A DNA stretch of 64,000 nucleotides, from assembly GCA_900074745.1 (NCBI GenBank), contig LT598464.1, positions 310,001-374,000 on the forward strand, in the 5' to 3' direction. The position numbers and the translations under genes are program-made. The notes beneath the pieces were generated by a model. It ran no database searches and was not told the origin of the DNA. It worked only from the letters and a program-made list of their open reading frames with translations. Positions 18,200 through 28,107 of this stretch are shown piece by piece; the stretch's first letter is position 1; every line of letters begins with the position of its first letter. This DNA comes from Lachancea mirantina. Taxonomy: Eukaryota; Ascomycota; Saccharomycetes; Saccharomycetales; Saccharomycetaceae.

Positions 18200-20071
18200 A
18201 TGACCTCGAACGTGCCATCGCAGCGAGCGCAGCGGGGTATGAGAAGATACCAGGGAACGATGCTCTCAGCCAAGGACAAACGTGGTAATAGGATTGAAAA
18301 TCAATGGAAAAGAGCCTTCAGTGATGCTGGTAACGATGGTCAGGCTCAGAATCCTGGAGAGGACGATATCTGTCTCATTTGCGCTGAAGAGTTAGAGTTC
18401 GCAGCCATATCACCATGCAATCATTACACTTGCCACAAATGTACGTTTCGACAGAGATCTTTATATGGGAAAAGGACTTGTTTGGTGTGCAGGTCGGAAG
18501 TGCCCCGGGCAATTTTCACTCAAGGGAAAGAGCGTACTTATGACAGTTTTGAGGAAACTCAACTCAATGACAAAAACGAAGAATACGGCGTAGTTTTTAC
18601 GTCTCCAGAGGTAAAGACCGCGGTTCTTGGACTTTTAAAGTACTCGTGTCCGTTCAATGACGCCGATGGTACTGATTTCGGAAGTTATAAGAATTACAAC
18701 CACCATCTCAAAACTGCTCACAACAAAACGATTTGTTCAATCTGTGCTCAGTATAAGAAAGCGTTCCCCTGTGAACTCAAGATTTTTACTCCTAATCTGT
18801 TGCGCGTGCATCAATCGAGAGGCGATACACAGGGGTTTTGGGGCCACCCAATGTGCCGATTCTGCTCTGGTCAGCGGTTTTATTCCGAGGATGAACTCAG
18901 GGTACATCTGAGGGACCGTCATGAAAGATGTCACATATGCGATCAGATCGATTCCACAAATCCACAGTATTTCAAAAACTATGATCAGCTTTTCGAGCAC
19001 TTCAAAGATGCCCATTACATTTGTACTGTGCAAAGCTGTTTGGATAGCAAGTTTGTAGTTTTCCGCGACGAACTGGATCTACAGGCGCACATCTTGAAGG
19101 AACATGGTAGTCTTACGGGAAGCAAACGGACTGCTACTCTGGCGAACGGTAGAAGGTATCAATCTCAACTGTCTACTTTTGAACCTCCTTCTTCCATCAA
19201 CTCTTCCGCAACCAGAGCGGAGGTTAGCACCGAATCGACCAGCTCTCAAGAGACGAAGAAGCTGCGCATGGAAGAAAGAGCGCGCCACTATTTGAATTAC
19301 TCGCATTCTAAGTTCGAAACGTTTCTATCCATAAATGACCAATTTTGCAAGAGAAATATCACAGCTTATGACGTTCTTACATCCTATGAGGCTCTATTCA
19401 CATCTCCGGAAGCTGATATAATGCTAATAATTTATGATTTTTCAGAGATGTTCAACGAGAAATCTGCGAACTATAAAGAATTACGTGAAGTTTATGAGTC
19501 TGAGAAAAAGAAGAGAGATAGGATTACGAACTTCCCGTCTTTAACCAGTTCTGCTTCTCTGATGGGTGCCAATGTCATTTCTGGCTCCTGGGGAACTCAA
19601 ACAGGCCCAACTAAAATTGCAAATAAAATGAATTTTCCCAGTTTGAAAAAGCCTTCAGCATCGCCGCCTCCCCTTCGCGCGGAAAACATTACAAATAAGC
19701 CTGCAGCGGTAAAAAGCAAGCTCCCAGCAGTCAGAACGAGCACGCCTTCTTTGTCTGATCGCTCGCGCACGGGAGGCTGGGATGCACGACAGGGATCGAC
19801 GTCCCGTCCGAACATAGCAACGTCCTTGTCAGGCACATCAATAACCAAAGATAAATTTCCACCTCTTCCTAAACCCGACACAAAAAAATTCCGGGCTCCA
19901 CCTCTTCATCAGCCAAACATTCCGGACCCCTCGCGATGGGGCAAGACAACATCGGTGGGAGTAGGAAGTGGCCCTGTGAGCCCTTCTCCGTCATCGTCCT
20001 CCGATAGTTTGGCAAGTAACGGCAAGAAGAAGAACAAACAGAAACAATTGTTATTCCATATCGGCATTTAG
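18200..20071 (+). CDS. HEL2: HEL2, RING E3 ubiquitin ligase for collided ribosomes
   Basis: A 623-residue protein (639 in S. cerevisiae; ZNF598 in mammals). Hel2 binds collided ribosomes and ubiquitinates small-subunit proteins to start ribosome-associated quality control. The RING finger spans about C58-C97 (CLICAEELEF ... CLVCR). A series of C2H2-like zinc fingers follows, to about residue 310 (for example CRFCSGQRFYSEDELRVHLRDRH and CHICDQ). The second half is low-complexity and basic, and ends KKKNKQKQLLFHIGI. The ATG at 18200 is the first in frame. Its order next to PEX10 matches YDR266C-YDR265C, and the two genes converge across about 60 bases. Confidence 0.95.
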   Translation: MTSNVPSQRAQRGMRRYQGTMLSAKDKRGNRIENQWKRAFSDAGNDGQAQNPGEDDICLICAEELEFAAISPCNHYTCHKCTFRQRSLYGKRTCLVCRSEVPRAIFTQGKERTYDSFEETQLNDKNEEYGVVFTSPEVKTAVLGLLKYSCPFNDADGTDFGSYKNYNHHLKTAHNKTICSICAQYKKAFPCELKIFTPNLLRVHQSRGDTQGFWGHPMCRFCSGQRFYSEDELRVHLRDRHERCHICDQIDSTNPQYFKNYDQLFEHFKDAHYICTVQSCLDSKFVVFRDELDLQAHILKEHGSLTGSKRTATLANGRRYQSQLSTFEPPSSINSSATRAEVSTESTSSQETKKLRMEERARHYLNYSHSKFETFLSINDQFCKRNITAYDVLTSYEALFTSPEADIMLIIYDFSEMFNEKSANYKELREVYESEKKKRDRITNFPSLTSSASLMGANVISGSWGTQTGPTKIANKMNFPSLKKPSASPPPLRAENITNKPAAVKSKLPAVRTSTPSLSDRSRTGGWDARQGSTSRPNIATSLSGTSITKDKFPPLPKPDTKKFRAPPLHQPNIPDPSRWGKTTSVGVGSGPVSPSPSSSSDSLASNGKKKNKQKQLLFHIGI

Positions 20072-20130
20072 TGAATTCTCCATTTATAGATCTGTTAAGC
20101 ATTGTAGGGCAAGAAAGACCTGTCCTTTAA

Positions 20131-21185
20131 TCACCTAATCGGTAATATAGATTGCTGAAGACACTTTTGCCTGCAGAGTGGGCATTCTGGCCTCTCATTC
20201 GTCCAGTCTAGAATGCATGACCAGCAAAACAGATGTCCACAAGGTCCACAGCTTGGGTCCCTCATTTCAGATAAGCACAAAACACATTTCCTCGACTCTT
20301 GAGGTATGAACGGAAGCACATCGGGATCTTTCATGTCTAAATGTGAAACGTCATTTTCTCTTGGGATTTTGGATAAGCGTAGATTGTCAATTTTGGCGTT
20401 GGAGGAGGTCTTGTCATCCTTCGATTCTCGACTCACTAACGTACGATCGCGCATATCACGTATTACATTTGCCAAGTTAATACCAAACCGAATAAAAACA
20501 ACGCTGCTGAGGATTTTATAGCCTCGAGCGCTAGATTCGCGGAACTGACGTTCCGACTGATCGACTTTATGTGCCAGTCCGTATCTTAATCCAAAAATCC
20601 TTTTTGAAAGATGGTAATAAGTTCCAAAAAAATAAAAAATGATCAAATGCAGCTCTGTGAGCAGTTCCATCAGCTTGAAGGAGCGGCCATAATCCAAAAT
20701 TTCCATGAGACGTCCTAGTCGTGGCCAATTTCGCCTGGCGTTCGGCAAACTGCAGGCTTGCGAAAGTTTGGAGTAAACTCTGGAGCCGATATATGGTAAT
20801 AATGCGTGAGCAAATACGAACAATAGCCGGTTTAGCAAACCAGATAAACTTTTTCTGGCCCTGTCGACGTAGATCACATCGACATATTGTTCACCAAGTG
20901 TTCGTTTGCCTCTCAACGTAGTCAAACCCAGGTACAACAGCTTGGCAGCAACTCTTATCTCTAAAACATATGCATTTGTGAAATATTGACCTTTAACACG
21001 CTTCAATGCGCTCTCAAGCTTCTTAGTTAAGATTGACTCGATGTATATGTCCTTTTGATGCGATTGAACTAGAAGCACCTTAAAGTTAGCCTATTTGAAC
21101 CGAAAAAACTTCCAATAAGATCTTAATACTCACCAATTGCAGATGCAGACGCCGCAGTCAGCATCCAATCCTCGTTTTCTGTCAT
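20131..21185 (-). CDS. PEX10: PEX10, peroxisomal RING E3 ligase (spliced)
   Basis: Exons 21185-21134 and 21068-20131 give 329 residues (337 in S. cerevisiae). Pex10 acts with Pex2 and Pex12 in the peroxisomal membrane to ubiquitinate the import receptor Pex5. The C-terminal RING is complete (CVLCLSEMRDPSCGPCGHLF to CPLCRQ), and the membrane-embedded N-terminal Pex2/10/12 domain precedes it (for example AAKLLYLGLTTLRGKRTLGE). The long exon alone has no ATG at its 5' end. The short first exon begins MTENEDWML and splices to give ASAIVQSHQKD, matching SIVQAHQKD of the yeast family. PEX10 and SHE4 diverge from a promoter of only 92 bases. Confidence 0.93.
21069..21133 (-). other. Spliceosomal intron in PEX10 (65 nt)
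   Basis: The 5' site is GTGAGT, starting at 21133. The branch box is GGCTAAC and the 3' site is TTCTAG, ending at 21069. The branch point lies about 17 bases from the acceptor. Splicing restores an N-terminus with ATG and keeps the frame. S. cerevisiae PEX10 is intronless. Confidence 0.9.
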
Positions 21186-21277
21186 ATTTGAATTATCATC
21201 GGTCGAAAGTCGGTTTTTGAAAATTCAATGATGAGATATCAATTTATCCTTTTATTATCAACAAGATTACTAGGATC

Positions 21278-23497
21278 ATGACAGAACCAAAATCAAATGC
21301 GAACGAATCATTGAAATCAGGTGCTATATTTGTCGATAGTACATCGTACAACAATGCCATCAATAGGCTTTTTGAGGAGACCTTTCCCGTCGATTTTGAC
21401 GGCGAAACGGTCATAAGGGAGGCCTTTCAAATACACGGGTCATCGCAGACATATTTGAAGACAAAAGTGCACAAAAACGTATCAAGATCAGTTGATGTGT
21501 TTTCGCGTTATGATAGGTCGCTAGCGTTTGTTTTGGTACAATGCTTTGATAATGAAACGGATTCATTGGCACTTTTACGTGAACTGAAAGGTCGAATTCG
21601 TAAAAGCGAGCAGAATTATCTTTTTACCCTCTCAGTCGTGCTTCAACTATTAGGCCGTTTCAACAATTACGATTTTGTTGATGTCAAATTTTTAGTCAGG
21701 GACCTTATCGTTCGTTATCAAAATCCTGATATCGGATCGATGGCTTTGGTCATTTTTGCGAAATTACAAGAACGCTACAAACAGGTTTTCAACACCCAGT
21801 TCACAGGTTGTTTGGACGCATTAGTAGTTGAGTCTGAAATTTCGGGTACGAGCGACGCGATTTTGACGGTCGTGAAGGTGTTGACGGAGCTTTACGCTGT
21901 TTTTACGACAGAATGCACTCGGGTATTCCTGGGACAAGATTTCCAAGATTTACTCAAAACTAGAGTCACACAGGATCAGAACTTGGCGATTGTTTCGTTC
22001 AAGCTGCTAGCGAGTGCATGTATTGATGAAAATGTCAGAAGTTTCATTGCTGAAAATTACATTGATGTTTTGCAAGAGAGTGTCAATGTCGATAGGTTCA
22101 GTCTTTTGGCCACAATTGTCTTGATCAAAATTTGGAACTTTGCCAAGCTCAAAACCGATATAATACCCCTTTTGACCAATAATTTGGTCACGGCATTGGG
22201 CCGAGAGGGCACCGACGAGGGGCTTGCAATAGAAGGATTGGCATATATGACTCTAATGATTAATGTGAAAAAGAGGCTTAGGGCCGACTCTTTGGCGTGC
22301 TCAAAGCTGCTCAAGTTACTGAAACGAAAGGATACTGAAAGTGCGGCCAAATACGGTGTATTGGCCATATTTTCGAACCTTTCGGTGTTGCCTAGCGATG
22401 AAAAGGAGTCACAACGAGCTGTTCAAAATCTCAGAGCGTATTCTTCACTTAAAGATCCTGCTGGACAGTTAATGAAGTCAGAAACCGAGGACACTGAAAG
22501 TGTAGTTTTATTCAACAAAAGATTCATACTGAAGGAACAACTTGTAAAATTGTTCGATGACCACTTTAAGGAGCTTAGTCTTGGGTCGAGGGCCCAGGCC
22601 GTCAGGATCGTGTACAATATGATCAGATCGAATCAAACAATCCGAGAATGTACTAAGCAGGGTGGACTTTGGATTGCACTTAAAGATTTAAAGGCGTCTC
22701 ACGATTCGGCGCATTACAACCGCTACAGTTTATGGATTGTGACTAGATGTTTGACCTCTGATGATCCTAGCGTGCTTTTCAGCCGCATATCGCCTCTTAA
22801 CGCCATTCCTTACCTATTCTTTTTAATTCCAAATGGCGAGCAAGCTACCCCGGACCAACAAAGCGACACCGAGCAGGAATTCAATGTCAAAGCTACCTAC
22901 GAAGCCTTGATTGCCCTGACGAATTTGGCGAGCTTACCGGAATGCGACGAGATTTGCAGAACCATTTCTTCAAGCCCACTTTACTGGTCCAAAATTACGA
23001 ATTGCATGATTGACACAAATATACGAATTCAAAGGTCCGTTCTGGAATTACTTGCGAACCTAATGGCTAATTCTTTGCATGTCGCTGTCAAGTTTTTCAA
23101 TTTTGACAATCCCGCCAGCGTCAGAAACTTCAACTTGCTTGTCAAGTTACTCTATCTCAATGACATCAAATCTCAAAGAGCTGTTGCTGCTATTTTTGCC
23201 AACATTGCTACTTCCGTGCCGTTCATCGCCCAGGATCTGTCTCAAAAATCTAATCTCATTGACGCAGTCTGTGAATTGCTCGAAAGCCAGGGCGACGATG
23301 CAGATCTAAGAACCAGATTAATGACACTTTTATCTGCAATGTTATCTGCAAACTCTCCACAGACTCTAATAGTAGATGAGCGAAACATTCGGCTGTCCAA
23401 TGCGCTACAAGCATTCAAAAATGAAGAAATGGTCAATTCTCAAGACAAAACTATAGCAAGTGACCTAGTCGATCAGCTAAATGAGCGTCAAGTTTAA
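21278..23497 (+). CDS. SHE4: SHE4, UCS-domain myosin chaperone
   Basis: A 739-residue helical protein (789 in S. cerevisiae) with armadillo-like repeats throughout and a C-terminal UCS (UNC-45/Cro1/She4) region. She4 folds or stabilises myosin motor domains, including class I and V myosins, and is needed for endocytosis and for Myo4-dependent mRNA localisation. There is no TPR domain, as in other fungal UCS proteins. The identification rests on the overall alignment-like pattern and on position: S. cerevisiae SHE4 is YOR035C, next to AKR2 (YOR034C), and here the gene sits directly upstream of the AKR gene. The ATG at 21278 follows an A/T-rich leader. Confidence 0.85.
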   Translation: MTEPKSNANESLKSGAIFVDSTSYNNAINRLFEETFPVDFDGETVIREAFQIHGSSQTYLKTKVHKNVSRSVDVFSRYDRSLAFVLVQCFDNETDSLALLRELKGRIRKSEQNYLFTLSVVLQLLGRFNNYDFVDVKFLVRDLIVRYQNPDIGSMALVIFAKLQERYKQVFNTQFTGCLDALVVESEISGTSDAILTVVKVLTELYAVFTTECTRVFLGQDFQDLLKTRVTQDQNLAIVSFKLLASACIDENVRSFIAENYIDVLQESVNVDRFSLLATIVLIKIWNFAKLKTDIIPLLTNNLVTALGREGTDEGLAIEGLAYMTLMINVKKRLRADSLACSKLLKLLKRKDTESAAKYGVLAIFSNLSVLPSDEKESQRAVQNLRAYSSLKDPAGQLMKSETEDTESVVLFNKRFILKEQLVKLFDDHFKELSLGSRAQAVRIVYNMIRSNQTIRECTKQGGLWIALKDLKASHDSAHYNRYSLWIVTRCLTSDDPSVLFSRISPLNAIPYLFFLIPNGEQATPDQQSDTEQEFNVKATYEALIALTNLASLPECDEICRTISSSPLYWSKITNCMIDTNIRIQRSVLELLANLMANSLHVAVKFFNFDNPASVRNFNLLVKLLYLNDIKSQRAVAAIFANIATSVPFIAQDLSQKSNLIDAVCELLESQGDDADLRTRLMTLLSAMLSANSPQTLIVDERNIRLSNALQAFKNEEMVNSQDKTIASDLVDQLNERQV

Positions 23498-23684
23498 AAC
23501 TGTTGGTAGTAATGGTACATAGTTCTTAGTTAATCCAAGCTTGGAAGCCACCGACTGTTTTTCACTAGACTTGGCTTTTTCTATAACGTCACAAGGTCTA
23601 TCTATAATTTCGTCAACCTGAAAAATCTTGTTCAGCATAGTGCTTGGTTGATCAGAAAGAACACCTACATCCAAGCTCAAGGCG

Positions 23685-25877
23685 ATGCCTAGTGGGCAAG
23701 TTGAAGACACTCAGGCGTCGTTATCTTCTTTACAACCCATCGCATCCAACACCAGTGAAATTGGAGATGAAGAGTATACGTTATCACAAGCCAAAAGCGA
23801 TGCATTACCGGTGGATCAAAACTTGGAGAATTATAGACAAGCATGCCAGAATGGGGATTTGAATGCTATCAAAGAGTTGCTAGATTCTGGTGTTATTGAT
23901 ATTAAACATGATTTCTACGAGAAGGAGAGAATTTCTGGTTTGCATTGGGCGAGTATTAATAACCGAATGTCGATCGTCCAGTATCTTATCCAAAGAGGAG
24001 CCGACGTCAATTTTGCAGGTGGAGATCTGAATGCGACACCATTGCATTGGGCTTCGAGATATGGGTATGTGTATATTGTGGATTTGCTGATGAAAAGTGG
24101 CGCAGACACCACTCTCACCGATGACCAAGGTTTCAATGTGTTCCATCTCGCGATCAATTCCTCTAACATAATGCTGGTAATTTACTTGCTGTACTTTGGC
24201 GTCGGAGATACGATAGATATCAACTCGACGGATTCAAATGGGAGAACTGCTCTGCTTTGGGCGGCTTACCAAGGTGACTCTTTGTCGGTAAAGGCATTGT
24301 TGGATTTTAAGGCGGACAGCAAAATCTGCGATGATAGTGGGTTTTCTCCCCTGCACTGGGGGACAGTGAAGGGTCAGTCCATGGTTTTGCAGCTTCTCAT
24401 GGGAAATGGTGACGATGTTTTTCAAAAGACTGGAGATGGGAAGGACTGTTTTACGATTTCGAGAGAACTCAGTACAGTGGCTAGTTTGGAAGATGCCATG
24501 TTTGCATGCGGCATGGATCAAAGTGGTCATCCACTGAAAGTCCTTTTCAAAAGCAAAGCAAATGCCAAAATCGCGATTTTTCTCTGCCCGACTATAATTC
24601 TTGGGCTAATTCTCGAGTTTTATGCCCATTTGCATATTGCATTAGCGGTACTCTTCTCAACGATCACCGCAACCGCCTTTTTTACCTTTTTAAAACAATT
24701 CGTGTTCACCTCTATTGGCATGAGAAAGAACAGAGACGCTTTCCTCAAGACCCCTTTTTTATCAGGGCTGCTTTTCGGAACATTTGTCTGGTTACTATAC
24801 TCTTGGTTTTTGACGGTTCTGCCCGTGACTTTATCAGACGAAATGGGACTGAATGCGGCTTTCTTTATTCTCTTCTCGGCCACTATTTACCTCTTCGCGA
24901 ACCTTTTAAATTCCGATCCTGGTTCCATTTATAACGTGCAAAATCCCGAAGGGACTAAGACTACTATTAAAGAGCTACTTCGTATTGGGAAATTTGATGC
25001 GCGTCATTTTTGCATTAACAGCTACATCAGAAAACCTTTGCGCTCCAAATACTCAACTTTTAGTAAGTCACTTATTGCCCGATTTGACCACTTCTGTCCT
25101 TGGATCAATAACGAAGTGGGACTCAAAAATCACAAACATTTCTTGTTGTTTGTTGTTTCCATGGAAATCGGTCTTATGGTACTTATAATGCTTTATTTGG
25201 AGTATTTTGATGAATTGGAGGACAAATATGAAAGTGATAAGAATCAATGTCTGATCCTGGGCAAGAATTTGTGCGCCGCCTATAATCATGACGCATTTTC
25301 GTTGGGACTTTTCTTTTGGATTGCATTTCAAGGATGTTGGATCATGTTTTTGCTGGTAGTACAGGTTTTCCAAACCTTTAAAGGTGTCACGAATCAAGAG
25401 TTTAACGATTTGATGAAAAAAAATGGTGAACACACCGCCGATTTTAGTGAAATCTTCACTACAACTCCCTCGGAATTGATATCTGCAGAAGAGTCAAATC
25501 TAGGATCGGAACCCGCAGAACTGGCGTCAGATCCGCCATTTTCACGCTCCTTCAGGTCAAGGACATGTTTCGGGCTTTGTTGTGCTCTTACGGGACTTGA
25601 CCAGTTCTTATTGGTTTTTAAGGAGTACCTCGGTGTCATGCAATCGAATCCTGCATCATCATCGGCCAGATCATCCAGATTTCGTATCCCTACTGATTAT
25701 GGCTGGAAAACCAATTTAAAAGATTTTTGGCTCACAAGCGACACAACTGCCCCGCTATGGCAGCGACTTTTCAAGGCTCCTGTGTCTTTCAAAGCGCTCT
25801 TAGACGGGCGTGAAGTGGATTATTCGACTTTATATGCTTTGCCTGAAACTCAACTTTCCATTGAAGAAGCTGTATAA
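23685..25877 (+). CDS. AKR1: AKR1, ankyrin-repeat palmitoyltransferase
   Basis: A 730-residue Golgi membrane protein, the pre-duplication counterpart of AKR1 and AKR2. It attaches palmitate to cytosolic-face cysteines of targets such as Yck2. About six ankyrin repeats occupy residues 45-260 (for example GLHWASINNRMSIVQYLIQR). Four to six membrane spans follow, around 295-410 and 480-570. The catalytic cysteine-rich domain carries D468-H-F-C471 in RFDHFCPWINNEVGLKNH. Most DHHC enzymes have DHHC and S. cerevisiae Akr1 has DHYC, so the third position here is Phe. The Cys is kept, so activity is expected. The ATG at 23685 is the first in frame. Confidence 0.95.
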   Translation: MPSGQVEDTQASLSSLQPIASNTSEIGDEEYTLSQAKSDALPVDQNLENYRQACQNGDLNAIKELLDSGVIDIKHDFYEKERISGLHWASINNRMSIVQYLIQRGADVNFAGGDLNATPLHWASRYGYVYIVDLLMKSGADTTLTDDQGFNVFHLAINSSNIMLVIYLLYFGVGDTIDINSTDSNGRTALLWAAYQGDSLSVKALLDFKADSKICDDSGFSPLHWGTVKGQSMVLQLLMGNGDDVFQKTGDGKDCFTISRELSTVASLEDAMFACGMDQSGHPLKVLFKSKANAKIAIFLCPTIILGLILEFYAHLHIALAVLFSTITATAFFTFLKQFVFTSIGMRKNRDAFLKTPFLSGLLFGTFVWLLYSWFLTVLPVTLSDEMGLNAAFFILFSATIYLFANLLNSDPGSIYNVQNPEGTKTTIKELLRIGKFDARHFCINSYIRKPLRSKYSTFSKSLIARFDHFCPWINNEVGLKNHKHFLLFVVSMEIGLMVLIMLYLEYFDELEDKYESDKNQCLILGKNLCAAYNHDAFSLGLFFWIAFQGCWIMFLLVVQVFQTFKGVTNQEFNDLMKKNGEHTADFSEIFTTTPSELISAEESNLGSEPAELASDPPFSRSFRSRTCFGLCCALTGLDQFLLVFKEYLGVMQSNPASSSARSSRFRIPTDYGWKTNLKDFWLTSDTTAPLWQRLFKAPVSFKALLDGREVDYSTLYALPETQLSIEEAV

Positions 25878-26022
25878 GATTTTAATTAAGCGACTATCTA
25901 CTCATATCCCATTATTCTCGAAGATGTCCAAATTATCCCAGTTGTGCCCGCTAATCTCTACATTCTCGAGTAATCCGCTCGTGTCGATTCATCTCGATTC
26001 GGTTTGACTTGCGTTCAAGTTT

Positions 26023-26050
26023 ACGCGTCCTTTTCAAAACCTTTACGCGT
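26023..26050 (+). promoter_or_regulatory. Two MCB boxes in the EXO1 promoter
   Basis: Two ACGCGT hexamers at 26023-26028 and 26045-26050 lie 160-185 bases before the EXO1 ATG. The second is extended as ACGCGTCGCG. ACGCGT is the MBF (Mbp1/Swi6) site for G1/S transcription of DNA replication and repair genes, which fits EXO1. Confidence 0.75.
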
Positions 26051-26138
26051 CGCGCCTTGGTTTTCAAATTATCATCATCAACTACCTCAACGTGCCTTCA
26101 AAACATCACAAAATCTATATCAAAACCCTTCTAAACAG

Positions 26139-26160
26139 CTTTCGAAAGGGCTTTCGAAAG
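26139..26160 (+). repeat. Paired palindromes CTTTCGAAAG
   Basis: The 10-base palindrome CTTTCGAAAG occurs at 26139-26148 and again at 26151-26160, with centres 12 bases apart, about 50 bases before the EXO1 ATG. Both the tandem arrangement and the perfect symmetry are visible. The bound factor, if any, is unknown. Confidence 0.6.
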
Positions 26161-26208
26161 TGACTATTAAAACATCTTTATTGGTTTCTGAAACCTCTCT
26201 GGGCTGCT

Positions 26209-28107
26209 ATGGGTGTACAAGGTTTGTTACCTCAGCTTAAACCGATCCAGCAGCCGGTTTCGTTGGCGAGATATAAAGGACAAACTTTAGCCATTGATGG
26301 GTATGCATGGCTTCACCGATCGGCACACTCGTGTGCCATGGAATTGGCACTTGGAAAGCCCACATCTAAATATTTGGAATTTTTTATTCGAAGATTGAAC
26401 ATGTTACGCAACAATTTCAATGTACAACCTTATTTGGTATTCGACGGAGATTCTATAAATGTGAAAGGTGACGTGGAGTCTAAGAGAAGACAGAAAAGGG
26501 AAGAAAATTTGGAAAAGGGTTTGAAATTGTACAATTCTGGTGATAAAAGCGGTAGTTACGAATTTTTCCAGAAATGCGTCGATATTACGCCAGAAATGGC
26601 CAAATGCATAATTGAGTATTGCCAAGTACAGCACATTCCATATATCGTGGCGCCGTTTGAGGCGGATGCTCAGATGGTTTACTTGGAGCAAAATGGTATA
26701 GTAGATGGCATAATCTCGGAAGATTCAGATCTACTCGTTTTTGGGTGCCGAAAGTTAATTACAAAACTTAACGACCGAGGAGAGTGTATTGAGATTTGTA
26801 GAGACGAGCTTCATCATTTACCAAGTAGATTTCCACTCGGTACTTTGAAACCAGACGAATTTCGCACGGTTGTTTGTTTGTCAGGGTGTGATTATACATC
26901 AGGGATACCACAAGTGGGCTTACTCACGGCGATGAAAATGGTACTTCGATCAAAAAGCATGGAAAAGGTGTTGGCGCGAATTCGACTTGATGGCAAGTTC
27001 CAGATACCTGCTCAATTTGCAACTGAGTATGAATTGGCCAATTACGCTTTTCAGTTTCAGCGGGTTTTTTGTCCCAAGCAGCAAAAAATGGTGACATTGA
27101 ACCCGGTCCCAGATTCGTTGCGAAACGAGACTAATCTTTATCAATGTATTGGAAGAGCGGTTTCCATCTCTACAGGTGAGAAATCTTTTATCATTGACGA
27201 CAATGATTTGGATCATAAAATTCATGCCCGAATAGCTCGTGGAGAACTCAATCCGCATCAGTTCACAAAACCATTAGTCAACCGGGAGCGGAAACTACGC
27301 ATTTCTTCACAATCCATGCCCATTTTAAAGAAACCTGCATTAGCAGCCGGGAAAATTGACTCTTTCTTCTCGAGAACTACTGTTTCAGTTTCTACAGGAA
27401 TAAGTGGGCCGTCCATTGCATCAAAAAACGAAAAAGAAGTACGCACACAGCACGAACGTAAGCTCAATGGAATTGTGGAGAGACGTAAGCTGAGTGATTC
27501 CAAGTGCAATAACAAGAACGGTGTATCGAGCAAGTTTTTCCGTGCTTCGGACGCGACAGCCGCTGCTGCCGTGCCCGCAAGCTTAGTAGCCACTTCGAAG
27601 CTTGGACTTCGTGTAGCTAATGCTGGTCGTAGCACAGGCCCAATCCAAGAAACATCCTCGAGCGATATAGAAGAGTTCCAAGATGATATCTCGACGGAAA
27701 TACCCAGCTCGCTTGTTTCGACAGAAGTTCCGGGGTCGCTCATTCCCAGCTCGCTCGCACCCACGGAAGTCGATAATGAAACTTCAAGCATTAGCGAAGA
27801 AGACTCCGAGATATTGGACGAAGTCGACGAACATGCGAAAACTAGACCTGCAAAAAGACTTGAATCGTATCCACAGAAGAGACACTGTGCATCGCTCGCT
27901 GATCTCAGAGATACGTATAGCTACGGCCGCCGTGCTCCTCTTTCAGAACGAAACATAAACGTGACTAGTTCTCAACCATCAAAAGCTATTATGCCCAGCA
28001 AATTAGACATCTTGTCCAAAGTACAGAATTTATCAGACTCTCCACCTCTTCGTCGCCAGGCCACGAGATCTGTGAGTCTTTCAGAATTCGTCTACAGGGG
28101 AGGTTAG
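26209..28107 (+). CDS. EXO1: EXO1, 5'-3' exonuclease and flap endonuclease
   Basis: A 632-residue XPG/FEN1-family nuclease (702 in S. cerevisiae Exo1; 430 in its sister Din7). Exo1 resects DNA ends and degrades the nicked strand in mismatch repair and meiotic recombination. The N-domain begins MGVQGLLPQL and carries the metal-binding LVFDGDS near residue 79. The I-domain has APFEADAQMVYLEQ and SEDSDLLVFG. The helix-hairpin-helix segment includes CLSGCDYTSGIPQVG. The C-terminal 300 residues are polar, Ser-rich and poorly conserved, as usual. The tail SLSEFVYRGG could be a partner-binding motif. It is the ancestor of both YOR033C and YDR263C, and its place between AKR1 and HMS1 agrees. Confidence 0.95.
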   Translation: MGVQGLLPQLKPIQQPVSLARYKGQTLAIDGYAWLHRSAHSCAMELALGKPTSKYLEFFIRRLNMLRNNFNVQPYLVFDGDSINVKGDVESKRRQKREENLEKGLKLYNSGDKSGSYEFFQKCVDITPEMAKCIIEYCQVQHIPYIVAPFEADAQMVYLEQNGIVDGIISEDSDLLVFGCRKLITKLNDRGECIEICRDELHHLPSRFPLGTLKPDEFRTVVCLSGCDYTSGIPQVGLLTAMKMVLRSKSMEKVLARIRLDGKFQIPAQFATEYELANYAFQFQRVFCPKQQKMVTLNPVPDSLRNETNLYQCIGRAVSISTGEKSFIIDDNDLDHKIHARIARGELNPHQFTKPLVNRERKLRISSQSMPILKKPALAAGKIDSFFSRTTVSVSTGISGPSIASKNEKEVRTQHERKLNGIVERRKLSDSKCNNKNGVSSKFFRASDATAAAAVPASLVATSKLGLRVANAGRSTGPIQETSSSDIEEFQDDISTEIPSSLVSTEVPGSLIPSSLAPTEVDNETSSISEEDSEILDEVDEHAKTRPAKRLESYPQKRHCASLADLRDTYSYGRRAPLSERNINVTSSQPSKAIMPSKLDILSKVQNLSDSPPLRRQATRSVSLSEFVYRGG

